Origin: JADJPO01 sp963724535
GTDB lineage: Bacteria; Actinomycetota; Actinomycetes; Actinomycetales; Kineosporiaceae
DNA: 64,000 bases
Assembly (NCBI GenBank): GCA_963724535.1
Contig: CAVRVD010000011.1
Coordinates: 124,001 to 188,000 of the forward strand
Direction: 5' to 3'
Shown here: positions 34,383 through 43,013 of the stretch, piece by piece
Layout: the number at the start of each line of letters is the position of its first letter
How positions within the stretch are numbered: the first letter of the stretch is position 1
Notes under the pieces: generated by a model
Databases searched by the model: none
What the model saw: only the letters and a program-made list of their open reading frames with translations
Told to the model about the DNA's origin: nothing
Translations under genes and position numbers: made by a program

Positions 34383-35126
34383 ATGCCCCTGGACCTTCGA
34401 CGCTCACCGCTGCTCTATCCCGGTCCGCCGCTGCGCCGGCCGGCACTGCTCACCGCGGCCGGCGTGAGACTGCTGCCCACGGCCGGTTGCGCCGACCTGG
34501 ACACCGCGCTGGCGAGCGTGGACGCCGCGCCGCTGGCCAACCGGGTCGCGGTCGCCGCGGTCGGGTCGAACGGATGCCCCGACGTCATGCACGCCAAGCT
34601 GTTCGGGAGGCAGGCACCCGGGGCCGGCGCCGTGCCGATGATGCCCGCTGAGGTCGATCACCTGCGGATCGCCCACGCCGCGTTCGTGTCTCGCCCCGGG
34701 TTCGTGCCGGCGGCCCCGGCCCGGGTCGTCGGCGAGCGCGCCCGGGTCGTCCTCGCCTGGCTGGACGCCGACCAGCTCTCCCTCCTGGACGCCACCGAAC
34801 CCAACTACGAACGGGTGGCGCTGCCCGGCCCCCGGGTGCGGCTCGGCGCCGACCGGAAGCAGCTGCGTCCTGGCCAGTGGACCATTACCGACGTCGCGGT
34901 GTACGCCTGCCGGTGGGGGGTGATCCGGGACGGCGATGTGCCGCTGGCTCTGATCAGCCAGGCGACTCTGGCCCGCCGACTCGCGGATCTCGGTGTGGAG
35001 CCCTGGCGCAGTCACCAACCGGCCGCGGCGGCAGCCCTGCTGGCCCGCGACGACCAGCTGCGGGCGCGGGCCACGGCACAGCTGTCGGCCCGGGATCCGT
35101 TGTGGTGCGGGCTGTTTCCCCGGTGA
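34383..35126 (+). CDS. Conserved hypothetical protein
   Basis: A 247-residue soluble protein: VAVAAVGSNGCPDVMHAKL near residue 55, PMMPAEVDHLRIAHAAFVSRPGFVPAAP in the middle, and WLDADQLSLLDATEPNYERV later. The start of the pattern (VGSN, with N and a following cysteine) and the E-P-N-Y segment recall the gamma-glutamylcyclotransferase-like fold, but the match is too weak to assign. It is divergent from ndh. Codon use is normal. Confidence 0.65.
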   Translation: MPLDLRRSPLLYPGPPLRRPALLTAAGVRLLPTAGCADLDTALASVDAAPLANRVAVAAVGSNGCPDVMHAKLFGRQAPGAGAVPMMPAEVDHLRIAHAAFVSRPGFVPAAPARVVGERARVVLAWLDADQLSLLDATEPNYERVALPGPRVRLGADRKQLRPGQWTITDVAVYACRWGVIRDGDVPLALISQATLARRLADLGVEPWRSHQPAAAAALLARDDQLRARATAQLSARDPLWCGLFPR

Positions 35127-35144
35127 GCGGGTTCAGGTCGGATG

Positions 35145-36668
35145 TCAGAGGTCACCGACGTTCGTCAACCGCTCGCTTGGCTCCGGCTCCGGCTCCTCGG
35201 CAGCCTGGGCCATGCCCTGATGCATCAGCCGGAAGGCCGGATGGTGACCGGCCAGCAACGCCTTCCAGTACAGGTGACCGATGAGCCCTCGCGGATGGAA
35301 CACCGCCCGCTGGGTGAGCCGGCTGCGCCTCGCTCCGAGTGGTTCGACGCACAGCTCCAGCCAGGCCTGGCCCGGCACCCGCATGTCGGTGCGCAGCAGC
35401 AGCCGATGTCCGGGGTCGGACTCCTCGACCCGCCAGTGATCGACCTGGTCGCCGACCCTGAGCTCTCGGTCGGGTCGACCACGCCGGGTGCCCGGGCCAC
35501 CGACCAGCCGGTCGGCCAGGCCGCGCACCTGCCAGAGCGAGTCCGGGATGAACCAGCCGCGGTCCCCGCCGACCGAGCTCGCTACCGCCCAGGCCCGCTC
35601 GGCGGGCACGTCCAGCTCCGAACTCGTCTCGTCCCGGTACACTGGCTCACCCGCCCAGTGCGGGTCACCGTTCTCGGACAGCGCCGGTCCGGCGCCTGCC
35701 GCCTCGGCCGACCCGGGGAAGTCGTCGGCTCCGGTCAGGGCCAACCGCACCGAGTCCTCGAAGCGGAGCAGGCCTCCGGGCGGCGGCTCAACCAGGTCGA
35801 CGATGTCGTTCTCGGTGCAGACCACCTCGTGGATCAGGCTCTCCACCAGCGGTTTCGCGAGACCACCGGGTACCGGGGTGACCAGTCCGACCCAGTGCCC
35901 GGCCAGCCGCGGGGTGAGCACCGGGATGGTGACGATGACCCGGCGCGACAGGCCGGCGACCCGGCAGAAGGTGTCGATCATCTGCTTGTAGGTCAGCACG
36001 TCCGGACCGCCGATGTCGAAGGTCCGGTTCACCTCTGGCGGCAGCTCGGCGGCGGCCACCAGGTAGTGCAGGACGTCGCGAATGGCGATCGGCTGGATCC
36101 GGTTGGACAGCCACTTCGGCGCCACCATCGCCGGCAGCCGCTCGGCGAGGTGGCGCAGCATCTCGAAGGACGCCGACCCGGACCCGACGATCACCGCCGC
36201 CTGCAGCACGGCGGCCGGCACCTCGGAGTCCAGCAACACCTCGCCGACCTCGGTGCGCGACGCCAGGTGCGACGACAACTCCTCCCCCGGCGGGTGCAGG
36301 CCACCCAGGTAGACCACGCGCCCCACCCCGGCGTCGGCGGCGGCGTCCGCGAACGTCCTGACCATGGCGCGCTCGCGCGCTGCGAAGTCACCGCCGCTGG
36401 AGCGGTCCCCCATCGAGTGCAGCAGGTAGTAGGCGACGTCCACGCCGTCCACGGCCCGGCGCACGTCCGCGGACTCGTCGGCGTCCCCCTCGACCACCTC
36501 GACCGACTCGGCCCAGTCCCGCCCCTGCAGCTTGCCGCCGTCGCGGGTGAGCACCCGCACCCGCCACCCGGCGTCCAGCAGCTGCGGCACGAGGCGCGAC
36601 CCGATGTACCCGGTCGCCCCGGTGACCAACGCGATACCCGCTCCACTATCCCCTAAGTCCACAACCAC
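35145..36668 (-). CDS. SDR-family NAD(P)-binding protein with C-terminal DUF2867
   Basis: A 507-residue protein. The N-terminal Rossmann domain has TGATGYIGSRLVPQLLDAG and an NmrA/complex I 39-kDa subunit-like pattern (VAYYLLHSMG, VYLGGLHPPG, IQPIAIRDVLHYL). The C-terminal DUF2867 domain has RDETSSELDVPAERAW, SLWQVRGLADRLVGG and RAVFHPRGLIGHLYW. GTG 36668 is a likely start (a second GTG lies at 36662). This family, like YbjT, may bind quinone or lipid, but no substrate can be read off. Confidence 0.85.
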   Translation of the reverse strand: MVVDLGDSGAGIALVTGATGYIGSRLVPQLLDAGWRVRVLTRDGGKLQGRDWAESVEVVEGDADESADVRRAVDGVDVAYYLLHSMGDRSSGGDFAARERAMVRTFADAAADAGVGRVVYLGGLHPPGEELSSHLASRTEVGEVLLDSEVPAAVLQAAVIVGSGSASFEMLRHLAERLPAMVAPKWLSNRIQPIAIRDVLHYLVAAAELPPEVNRTFDIGGPDVLTYKQMIDTFCRVAGLSRRVIVTIPVLTPRLAGHWVGLVTPVPGGLAKPLVESLIHEVVCTENDIVDLVEPPPGGLLRFEDSVRLALTGADDFPGSAEAAGAGPALSENGDPHWAGEPVYRDETSSELDVPAERAWAVASSVGGDRGWFIPDSLWQVRGLADRLVGGPGTRRGRPDRELRVGDQVDHWRVEESDPGHRLLLRTDMRVPGQAWLELCVEPLGARRSRLTQRAVFHPRGLIGHLYWKALLAGHHPAFRLMHQGMAQAAEEPEPEPSERLTNVGDL

Positions 36669-36685
36669 AGCGTGGCCCACCCGCC

Positions 36686-37414
36686 TCAAGCCAGCCAGTC
36701 GAGCAGCGGTGGCAGCAGGAACAGCATGCCCATCGACCACACCACGTGCGTGATCATTGGCGCGAGCACACCGCCGGTGACCCGACGCTGCGCGGCGGTG
36801 ACCACGCCGAGCAGCAACGCGGCGAGAACCAGCATCACGTTGCGGGTGGCCAGGGTCACCAGCATGTACAGCACGGTCGAGACCAGGACCTGCAGCCGGG
36901 GCGGGACGGCGGCGAAGATCGCGCCGCGGAAGAACACCTCCTCAGCCAAACCGTTGGCCAGCGTGATCAGCGCGACGATCGGCAGCGCGCCGAACCGCGC
37001 ATAGTCGAGGACCTCGTTGACATAGCCGCGCAACAGCGGGACCTGGGAGACCACCACGGCACCGGCCATGAACACACCGAGCAGCAGGGTGGCCAGAGCC
37101 AGCGACTGCACGACGGGGACCACGTACCGGTCACCCCGGCGGGTGTGCGCCTGGCCGAGGTAGATCCGCCCCGAGGCCAGCGCGCCGACCACCCAGGTCG
37201 CGGCCAGCAGCAGGGTGTAGAGGTAGAACCGCTGGTCACCGGGCGGCAGGTTCATGGACAGGCCGAGCAGGACGGCGCCCACGACCAGGGCGAGCGCCGA
37301 GACGACGCGACGGCGCCGGATCGCCTCGTCGGGCTCCCGGTGGTCCCGGGGCACCCGCTGCATCAGGCTGGCCTCGAGGAACCGGCGGATCTCGCCCACG
37401 ACTCCGCCCAGCAT
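36686..37414 (-). CDS. CPBP family intramembrane metalloprotease
   Basis: A 242-residue polytopic protein with the CPBP/Abi motif EEVFFRG (in NGLAEEVFFRGAIFA) and the later THVVWSMGM histidine box, which form the intramembrane metal site. It has about seven hydrophobic segments. ATG 37414 is chosen as the first start after the strong terminator at 37477-37515. It lies directly upstream of the SDR gene. Its substrate is unknown. Confidence 0.88.
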   Translation of the reverse strand: MLGGVVGEIRRFLEASLMQRVPRDHREPDEAIRRRRVVSALALVVGAVLLGLSMNLPPGDQRFYLYTLLLAATWVVGALASGRIYLGQAHTRRGDRYVVPVVQSLALATLLLGVFMAGAVVVSQVPLLRGYVNEVLDYARFGALPIVALITLANGLAEEVFFRGAIFAAVPPRLQVLVSTVLYMLVTLATRNVMLVLAALLLGVVTAAQRRVTGGVLAPMITHVVWSMGMLFLLPPLLDWLA

Positions 37415-37476
37415 GGCCCGAGGGTAGGAGATCGTGTGCAGCGAGGCGACCCGACGACGCGGCCCGGACACCCGAC

Positions 37477-37515
37477 GGCCGCGGCGGCACCCGTCGTTCG
37501 GGTGCCGCCGCGGCC
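37477..37515. terminator. Strong hairpin terminator after hppA
   Basis: A perfect 17-bp stem (left arm 37477-37493, starting GGCCGCGGCGG) closes a TCGTT loop. It lies 11 nt past the hppA stop and before the CPBP gene. No T-run follows, as is usual in this phylum. Confidence 0.75.
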
Positions 37516-37525
37516 GGCAATCGGG

Positions 37526-39820
37526 TCAGGCTGAGGCGATGGCCGGAACCTCGTCGTGCATGGCCGAGGCCCGACGCTTGGAGACGGTCACCGCGATGAC
37601 GATCACTGCCGTCGCCACCAGCGCGATGCCGACCCGGACCGCAGTGTCGTCCTCGAGCTGGACGATCGCCGGGGCGATCAGCAGCGAGACCAGGTTCATC
37701 ACCTTGATCAGTGGGTTGATCGACGGGCCGGCGGTGTCCTTGAACGGGTCACCGACGGTGTCACCGATCACGGTGGCGGCGTGGGCGTCGGAGCCCTTTC
37801 CGCCGTGCAAGCCGTCCTCGACCAGCTTCTTGGCGTTGTCCCAGGCACCACCCGAGTTAGCCAGGAACACCGCCATCAGCACGCCGGTGCCGATCGCCCC
37901 GGCGAGGTAGCCGGCCAGGGCACCGACGCCGAGGCCGAAGCCGACGGCGATCGGGGCCATCGCCGCCAGCAGGCCGGGCGTGGCCAGCTCGCGCAGCGAG
38001 TCGCGGGTGCAGATGTCGACCACGCGGCCGTACTCCGGCTTCTCGGTGTAGTCCATGATCCCCGGGTGCTCCTTGAACTGGCGGCGCACCTCGAACACGA
38101 TCGCGCCCGCGGCGCGGGTCACCGCGTCGATCGCCAGGCCGGAGAACAAGAACACCACGGCGGCACCGATCATCAGCCCGACCAGGACGTTCGGAGAGAT
38201 GATCTGGTATAGCTCGGCCACGTTATCGGTCGCCTTGCCGGCCTTCTCCAGCGCGGTGCGCACGGCGTCCTGGTAGGAGCCGAACAGCGCCGTCGCGGCC
38301 AGTACCGCGGTGGCGATGGCGATGCCCTTGGTGATGGCTTTCGTGGTGTTGCCGACCGCGTCGAGCTCGGTGAGGATCTTCCCGCCTTCCTCGTCCACGT
38401 CCCCGGACATCTCCGCGATGCCCTGGGCGTTGTCGCTGACCGGCCCGAAGGTGTCCATAGCCACGATCACGCCGACGGTGGTGAGCAGGCCGCAGCCTGC
38501 GAGCGCGATCAGGAACAACGACAAGATCACCGATCCGCCACCGAGCAGGTAGGCGGCGTAGACCGCGGCACCGATGGTCAGGGAGGTGTAGACGGCCGAC
38601 TCCAGGCCGACCCCGACACCGGAGAGGACAACGGTGGCCGCGCCGGTCAGCGAGGTGTCGGCCACATTGTGCGTCGGAGGGTGGTCGGTGCCGGTGAAGT
38701 AGCCGGTCAGCCACAGGATCGCTCCGGCCAGCACGATGCCCAGCACCACCGCGGCGAAGGCGAGCAGCCGCGGGTCGCCGTCCAGCGCCGCGATCGACTC
38801 GTTCACGCCCTCCAGGTCGGCGAACGAGGCAGGAAGGTAGATGTAGGCGGCGATCCCACTCAGCACGGCCGAGATCAGCGCCGAGCGGTAGAAGCCACGG
38901 TTGATCGCCTTCAGGCCGCTCTCGTTCTCGCGGGGCTTGGTCAGGTAGACACCCATCGCGGCCGTGATCGCCCCGATCGCCGGCACGATCAGCGGGAAGA
39001 CCAGCCCCTCGCTGCCGAACGCGGCCTTGCCGAGGATCAGCGCGGCGACCAGGGTCACCGCGTAGGACTCGAACAGGTCGGCCGCCATCCCGGCACAGTC
39101 GCCGACGTTGTCGCCGACGTTGTCGGCGATGGTGGCCGCGTTGCGCGGGTCGTCCTCGGGGATGCCCTGTTCGACCTTGCCGACCAGGTCGGCGCCGACG
39201 TCGGCGGCCTTGGTGAAGATGCCACCGCCGACCCTCATGAACATGGCCAGCAGCGCGGCGCCGAACCCGAAGCCCTCCAGGACCGCCGGCGCGTCACCCC
39301 GGTAGATCAGGACCACGCTCGAGGCACCGAGTAGGCCGAGCCCGACAGTGGACATGCCCACCACGCCGCCGGTGCGGAACGCGACGCGCGTGCCGTTGTC
39401 CCGTCCGTTCGGCTCGCGGGCCGCCGCGGCCACCCGCACGTTCGCGCGCACGGCCAGGTTCATCCCCAGATAGCCGATGGCGGCCGAGAACAGGGCACCG
39501 ATGACGAAGAAGATGCTTCGCCCGTACCTGATCGAGTTGTCGTCGGCCGGCAGCAGGAACAGCAGCAGGAAGACCAGGACGGCGAACCCGGCCAGCGTCT
39601 TGAACTGCCGGTTCAGGTACGCCGCGGCCCCCTCCTGAACCGCTAGGGCGATCTCCTTCATCTTCTCGGTGCCCTCGCCGGCAGCGAGAACCTGGCCCCG
39701 GAACATCGTGGCCACTGCCAGTGACAAGGCAGCAATCACGGCCACGGCCACGACCAGAGTTACGTTCACACCCTCGAGGGGTACCAGCTGACCGGTTGCG
39801 GCCCGGGCACTACCCAGCAT
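37526..39820 (-). CDS. hppA: K+-independent proton-pumping membrane pyrophosphatase
   Basis: A 764-residue, about 16-helix pump that couples hydrolysis of pyrophosphate to proton export. It has the catalytic segments DVGADLVGKVEQGIPEDDPRN and DNVGDNVGDCAGMAADLFE, and the C-terminal DNAKKLVEDG and GDTVGDPFKDT. The lysine in GNTTKAITKG marks the K+-independent class. ATG 39820 has AGGAGG 4 nt upstream, so the longer reading to 39961 is rejected. It lies 172 nt downstream of bldG, on the same strand; the pairing of these two genes is also seen in Streptomyces. Confidence 0.96.
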   Translation of the reverse strand: MLGSARAATGQLVPLEGVNVTLVVAVAVIAALSLAVATMFRGQVLAAGEGTEKMKEIALAVQEGAAAYLNRQFKTLAGFAVLVFLLLFLLPADDNSIRYGRSIFFVIGALFSAAIGYLGMNLAVRANVRVAAAAREPNGRDNGTRVAFRTGGVVGMSTVGLGLLGASSVVLIYRGDAPAVLEGFGFGAALLAMFMRVGGGIFTKAADVGADLVGKVEQGIPEDDPRNAATIADNVGDNVGDCAGMAADLFESYAVTLVAALILGKAAFGSEGLVFPLIVPAIGAITAAMGVYLTKPRENESGLKAINRGFYRSALISAVLSGIAAYIYLPASFADLEGVNESIAALDGDPRLLAFAAVVLGIVLAGAILWLTGYFTGTDHPPTHNVADTSLTGAATVVLSGVGVGLESAVYTSLTIGAAVYAAYLLGGGSVILSLFLIALAGCGLLTTVGVIVAMDTFGPVSDNAQGIAEMSGDVDEEGGKILTELDAVGNTTKAITKGIAIATAVLAATALFGSYQDAVRTALEKAGKATDNVAELYQIISPNVLVGLMIGAAVVFLFSGLAIDAVTRAAGAIVFEVRRQFKEHPGIMDYTEKPEYGRVVDICTRDSLRELATPGLLAAMAPIAVGFGLGVGALAGYLAGAIGTGVLMAVFLANSGGAWDNAKKLVEDGLHGGKGSDAHAATVIGDTVGDPFKDTAGPSINPLIKVMNLVSLLIAPAIVQLEDDTAVRVGIALVATAVIVIAVTVSKRRASAMHDEVPAIASA

Positions 39821-39992
39821 CCGTCCTCCTCGACGTGTTCGTGCAGTCCCGCCCATGACGGCGGTCGCCGAAGACACTGGGACGGGGCATAGCGGCGCAT
39901 CAGGTGACGTCCTGAGGGCGCCGAACGCCGCGCAGTCTACGGAAGGCGGCCGCCGCCGCAAAAGACGACCCGGTGTGACCTACGGCATCGGT

Positions 39993-40355
39993 CTACGGTG
40001 TCGGACCGGCCGGCTGGATCGGGGCCGCCAGCGCGGACTTCAGATCGTGGTGGATCGGGAAGACACCGGTGAGCCCGGTGATCCGGAAGACCTTGAGGAT
40101 GCGCTCCTGACCGCACACCAGGGACAGCGAGCCGCGGTGGCTGCGCACCCGGTTCAGCCCCCCGACCAGAACACCCAGCCCGGTCGAGTCGAGGAAGTCG
40201 ACTCCGGACAGGTCGATGACCAGGTGGTGGTGACCGGCGGCGACAAGGTCGCCGATCCGCTCGCGCAACCGAGGTGCGGTGTAGACGTCGACCTCGCCGA
40301 CGACCGACACGATGCCCCGGCCGTCCTCTGACCGGCTTGTGACACTGAGATCCAT
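39993..40355 (-). CDS. bldG: STAS-domain anti-sigma factor antagonist, BldG-like
   Basis: A 120-residue STAS protein closely like Streptomyces BldG: MDLSVTSRS start, GEVDVYTAPRLRERI, the phosphorylatable serine in FLDSTGLGVLVGGL, and VCGQERILKVFRITGLTGVF. It would bind an anti-sigma kinase in its unphosphorylated state and free a sigma factor. ATG 40355 aligns with BldG; ATG 40364 is also possible, with GGAGGGGGG just upstream. In Streptomyces an anti-sigma gene follows bldG; none is seen here. Confidence 0.9.
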   Translation of the reverse strand: MDLSVTSRSEDGRGIVSVVGEVDVYTAPRLRERIGDLVAAGHHHLVIDLSGVDFLDSTGLGVLVGGLNRVRSHRGSLSLVCGQERILKVFRITGLTGVFPIHHDLKSALAAPIQPAGPTP

Positions 40356-40457
40356 CCGGCTCATCCCCCCTCCCGATGCCCCTGCCAGCATTCAACCACT
40401 TACGGGGGGTGAAGAGTCACGTTCAGTGGGCGCCCGACTTCTCCAGGATCATCACTG

Positions 40458-41168
40458 TCAGTCGTCGGGACGGACCTGCGACGGACCCGCCCGGGCGCTC
40501 ACCGCCGCCGGACCGGCGGCGGTGAGCAGCCCTGGCAGATCGACCGCGGCCCGCACGCTGACACTGGCGTCAGGTCGCGCCCGGCAGTCGAGCAGCCGCG
40601 CCCCGTTCGCCGCGACCACACGAGCGGCCCGGGCGCAGGCCTGCGGAGCGCCAGCGCCGGCCAAGGGGTCGACGAGTACCGCGGCCGCAGCCAGGGCACC
40701 CAGGTCGGCAGCGGTCTCGGCGCGCTGGCGGGCCAGAACCGCCTGGCCCAGCATGGTCGCGGCACCGGCCAGCAGGACGGTGAGCACCACCAGGCACAGG
40801 GCCAACACCGTCCCGGACCCGCGGTCGTCCGGCTCGGCCTCGGCCTGCGCCGACCCCGACACCGTCACCACCGGCCGCCCAGGCAACAGCAGCCGCACCG
40901 GAGCGCTGACCCGGACGGTCACGACACCCGCCGCGCGGCGCACGTCGACGTCGGCGCCGGACGGCGCGGCGCGCCGGCCCACCGCTATCACCCGAGGCCC
41001 GGCCTCGCCGCGCGCCGCCTGCCGGGCGGCGGCCCGGGCGCCGTCCAGGCACTGCACCTGACCGATCACGACCTGACCGACCCCGAGCACCCCGGTCAGA
41101 CAGACCGTCAGGGCCGGCAGGGCAACGGCCAGCTCGGCGGTGACCGTGCCGTGCTCCGCACGACGCAT
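40458..41168 (-). CDS. TadE-like minor pilin fused to Rv3654c-type TadE-like protein
   Basis: One 236-residue reading frame covers what are normally two genes. Residues 1-120 have the TadE-like start EHGTVTAELAVALPALTVCL with a membrane helix. Residues 121-236 begin again with DRGSGTVLALCLVVLTVLLA and RAETAADLGALAAAAVL, typical of the Rv3654c family, which carry a second helix. No stop separates them. The protein is probably a minor pilin pair made as one chain. It is translated from ATG 41168, overlapping the DUF4244 pilin stop. Confidence 0.8.
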   Translation of the reverse strand: MRRAEHGTVTAELAVALPALTVCLTGVLGVGQVVIGQVQCLDGARAAARQAARGEAGPRVIAVGRRAAPSGADVDVRRAAGVVTVRVSAPVRLLLPGRPVVTVSGSAQAEAEPDDRGSGTVLALCLVVLTVLLAGAATMLGQAVLARQRAETAADLGALAAAAVLVDPLAGAGAPQACARAARVVAANGARLLDCRARPDASVSVRAAVDLPGLLTAAGPAAVSARAGPSQVRPDD

Positions 41169-41404
41169 CAGCCGACCGTCAGGGCGCGCTTGACGATTCC
41201 GAACAGCAGCGAGCGCACTTCACCGCTGGTCATCAGGGTGAGCAGCAGGGCGGCGAACCCACAGGCCGCCAGGGTGGCAATCGCATACTCGGCGGTGGCC
41301 ATCCCGGCGTCGTGAGTGCACCGCGCCAGGCCACGCAGCCGGACGGGGTTCTTCATGCGCCGCAAGCCCCTCGCGCGGCCAGGGCTCATGGGGTAGCAGG
41401 TCAT
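41168..41404 (-). CDS. DUF4244 (Flp-like major pilin) protein
   Basis: A 78-residue pilin-like protein. A positively charged leader is followed by GMATAEYAIATLAACGFAALLL, with the E-Y pair and hydrophobic helix of Flp/TadE pilins and a prepilin-type cut likely before M or A. The end LLFGIVKRALTVG is typical of the family. ATG 41404 has AGGAG at 6-nt spacing. It is coupled to the fused TadE gene by ATGA. It lies after a 293-nt gap that holds the tandem repeats. Confidence 0.88.
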   Translation of the reverse strand: MTCYPMSPGRARGLRRMKNPVRLRGLARCTHDAGMATAEYAIATLAACGFAALLLTLMTSGEVRSLLFGIVKRALTVG

Positions 41405-41578
41405 CGGGGTCTCCTCTCGATCCGGGCGGGCGGGGCCCGGTTCCCGGGGCGCCACGGGGATCGTGCGCCGCCGACCAGCCTGGGGCGGCGCCACCGGTCG
41501 CGCCGCGGCCAGCGGTCGGGCTGTGGACAGCCGCGGGCCGGGGCCGGGCCGGGGACGCAACCTCGCCGACGTCGCGAC

Positions 41579-41663
41579 CGGCAGGGTGGTCGGCAGGGTG
41601 GTCGGCAGGGTGGTCGGCAGGGTGGTCGGCAGGGTGGTCGGCAGGGGTGGTCGGCAGGGTGGT
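41579..41663. repeat. 12-bp tandem repeat, seven copies
   Basis: The unit CGGCAGGGTGGT occurs seven times head to tail (the sixth has one extra G). It lies in the gap between tadC and the pilin gene. Read on the operon strand it would give repeated TLPT residues if translated, but no start site supports that. It may alter mRNA structure before the highly expressed pilin. Confidence 0.9.
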
Positions 41664-41697
41664 CCTGCAGTGTGACCCGGGGGGCCTGTCCTGGCGA

Positions 41698-42243
41698 TCA
41701 GCCGAGCAGGCCCAGCACCAGGGGCAGGACGGTGACCGCGACGAAGGCGGGCAGCAGGCACAACCCCACGGGGAGCACCACCAGCACTCCCAGCCGGCGG
41801 GCGGCCTGGATGCGCAGGGCCGTCTCCCGGCGACGCTGCTCGGCCGCCTCGGCGCGGACCAGGCTGCCGGGGGCAAGCCCGGTGCGGACGGCGAGCTGCA
41901 GCGCTTCTGCCACCGGTGCCAACCCCGCAGGCTCGGCGGCGCCGGTGGCGGCCAGGTGACGACGCACCGTCGCGAGGGCCAGGTCGGCCGGATGACCGGC
42001 AGCCAGCAGAGCGGCGACCAGGTCGGCCAGCACCGCTGCGGGCACCTCGGCAGGCGCCTGAGGATCGGCCCGCCACTCCCTGAGCCGCCGACCCGACACC
42101 GCTCGACCGGGATCGTCCCGCACGGCGCCGGACCCGGTGCCGGGCAACAGGATACGTCCGACCCGGTGGCTGGGCGCCGGCCACGCCAAGAGGACGGCAC
42201 CGGCCGCGGCCACCGCGGCGGACAGGACGGCGAGCAAGGTCAC
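41698..42243 (-). CDS. tadC: Type II secretion F-family pilus protein TadC
   Basis: A 181-residue inner-membrane platform protein of the Tad pilus. The conserved part is VPAAVLADLVAALLAAGHP and ALQLAVRTGLAPGSLV, ending in two hydrophobic segments with GVLVVLPVGLCLLPAFV. GTG 42243 overlaps the tadB stop (GTGA). Confidence 0.87.
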   Translation of the reverse strand: MTLLAVLSAAVAAAGAVLLAWPAPSHRVGRILLPGTGSGAVRDDPGRAVSGRRLREWRADPQAPAEVPAAVLADLVAALLAAGHPADLALATVRRHLAATGAAEPAGLAPVAEALQLAVRTGLAPGSLVRAEAAEQRRRETALRIQAARRLGVLVVLPVGLCLLPAFVAVTVLPLVLGLLG

Positions 42244-43013
42244 GGCACACCCTGTCGACCGCGGTCCCGCCGCGCCGACGTCGGCGGCCGTTCGGCCTGG
42301 CGTAGCATCCGGGCCATCCACCACCGACCGGTGAGCCAGAGGGCGGCCCCGACGGCCAGACCGGCCCTACCCGCGGTGGTGGTGAGGAGCACCGTCACGA
42401 CGTTCGTACCGGTGAGCAGGGCCAGGCCGAGGCCCGCCAGCGGCAACCAGGTCAGCACGGCGGCGGTGGCCCGCGGCCCGGCCAGGGCGCTCTGGCGCTC
42501 TCGGGCGGCGTCCTGCTCGGCACGCAGCGAGGCGACCAGCCCGTCGAGCACGTCGGCCATCGGCGCTCCGCTGTCGTGGGACACGTCGCAGGCCAGCGCC
42601 ACCCAGTGCAGCGGTCCCGGCGCGGGGGCGGCCAGGCGCAGCCCCTCGCCCTCGGTGCCGCCGGCGGCGACCACCTGGGCGACGTCGCCGGCCACACGGG
42701 CCAGCGGGACGGACCCGGCGCTGGGCCGGGAGTCGCGCGCCGCCGCCGCGTCGGCCAGCACCGGCCAGAGCCGTTGCGGGGCCAGACCGGCCCGGGACAG
42801 TGCGGCCATCCGCTCCGCGAGCCGGGCGACCTGGTCGACGTCCAGGCTCTGGCCCACGTCCTCCCGGCGCCGTCCGGACCGGCGGGCAGGTACGGGTACC
42901 GCCCGCTCGCGGCGGGGGGCGGGCTGTCGAGGGCGCGAGGCACTGCGAGCGGGGATCAGCAGGGCGGCAGCCCCGGTCAGCAGGGAAGCCGCCACCACGG
43001 CCCGGGTGGTCAT
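42240..43013 (-). CDS. tadB: Type II secretion F-family pilus protein TadB
   Basis: A 257-residue membrane protein: an N-terminal helix, a charged linker, then the F-domain VARLAERMAALSRAGLAPQR with SHDSGAPMADVLDGLVASLRAEQ, and two C-terminal helices. It works with TadC as the pilus platform. Its start overlaps the cpaF stop (ATGA). Confidence 0.87.
   Translation of the reverse strand: MTTRAVVAASLLTGAAALLIPARSASRPRQPAPRRERAVPVPARRSGRRREDVGQSLDVDQVARLAERMAALSRAGLAPQRLWPVLADAAAARDSRPSAGSVPLARVAGDVAQVVAAGGTEGEGLRLAAPAPGPLHWVALACDVSHDSGAPMADVLDGLVASLRAEQDAARERQSALAGPRATAAVLTWLPLAGLGLALLTGTNVVTVLLTTTAGRAGLAVGAALWLTGRWWMARMLRQAERPPTSARRDRGRQGVP

Noticed and set aside
41579..41663. Translated TLPT repeat protein joined to the pilin
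   Set aside because: The frame is open through the repeats to the pilin gene, but it lacks a supported start and the pilin has its own good ribosome site at ATG 41404.
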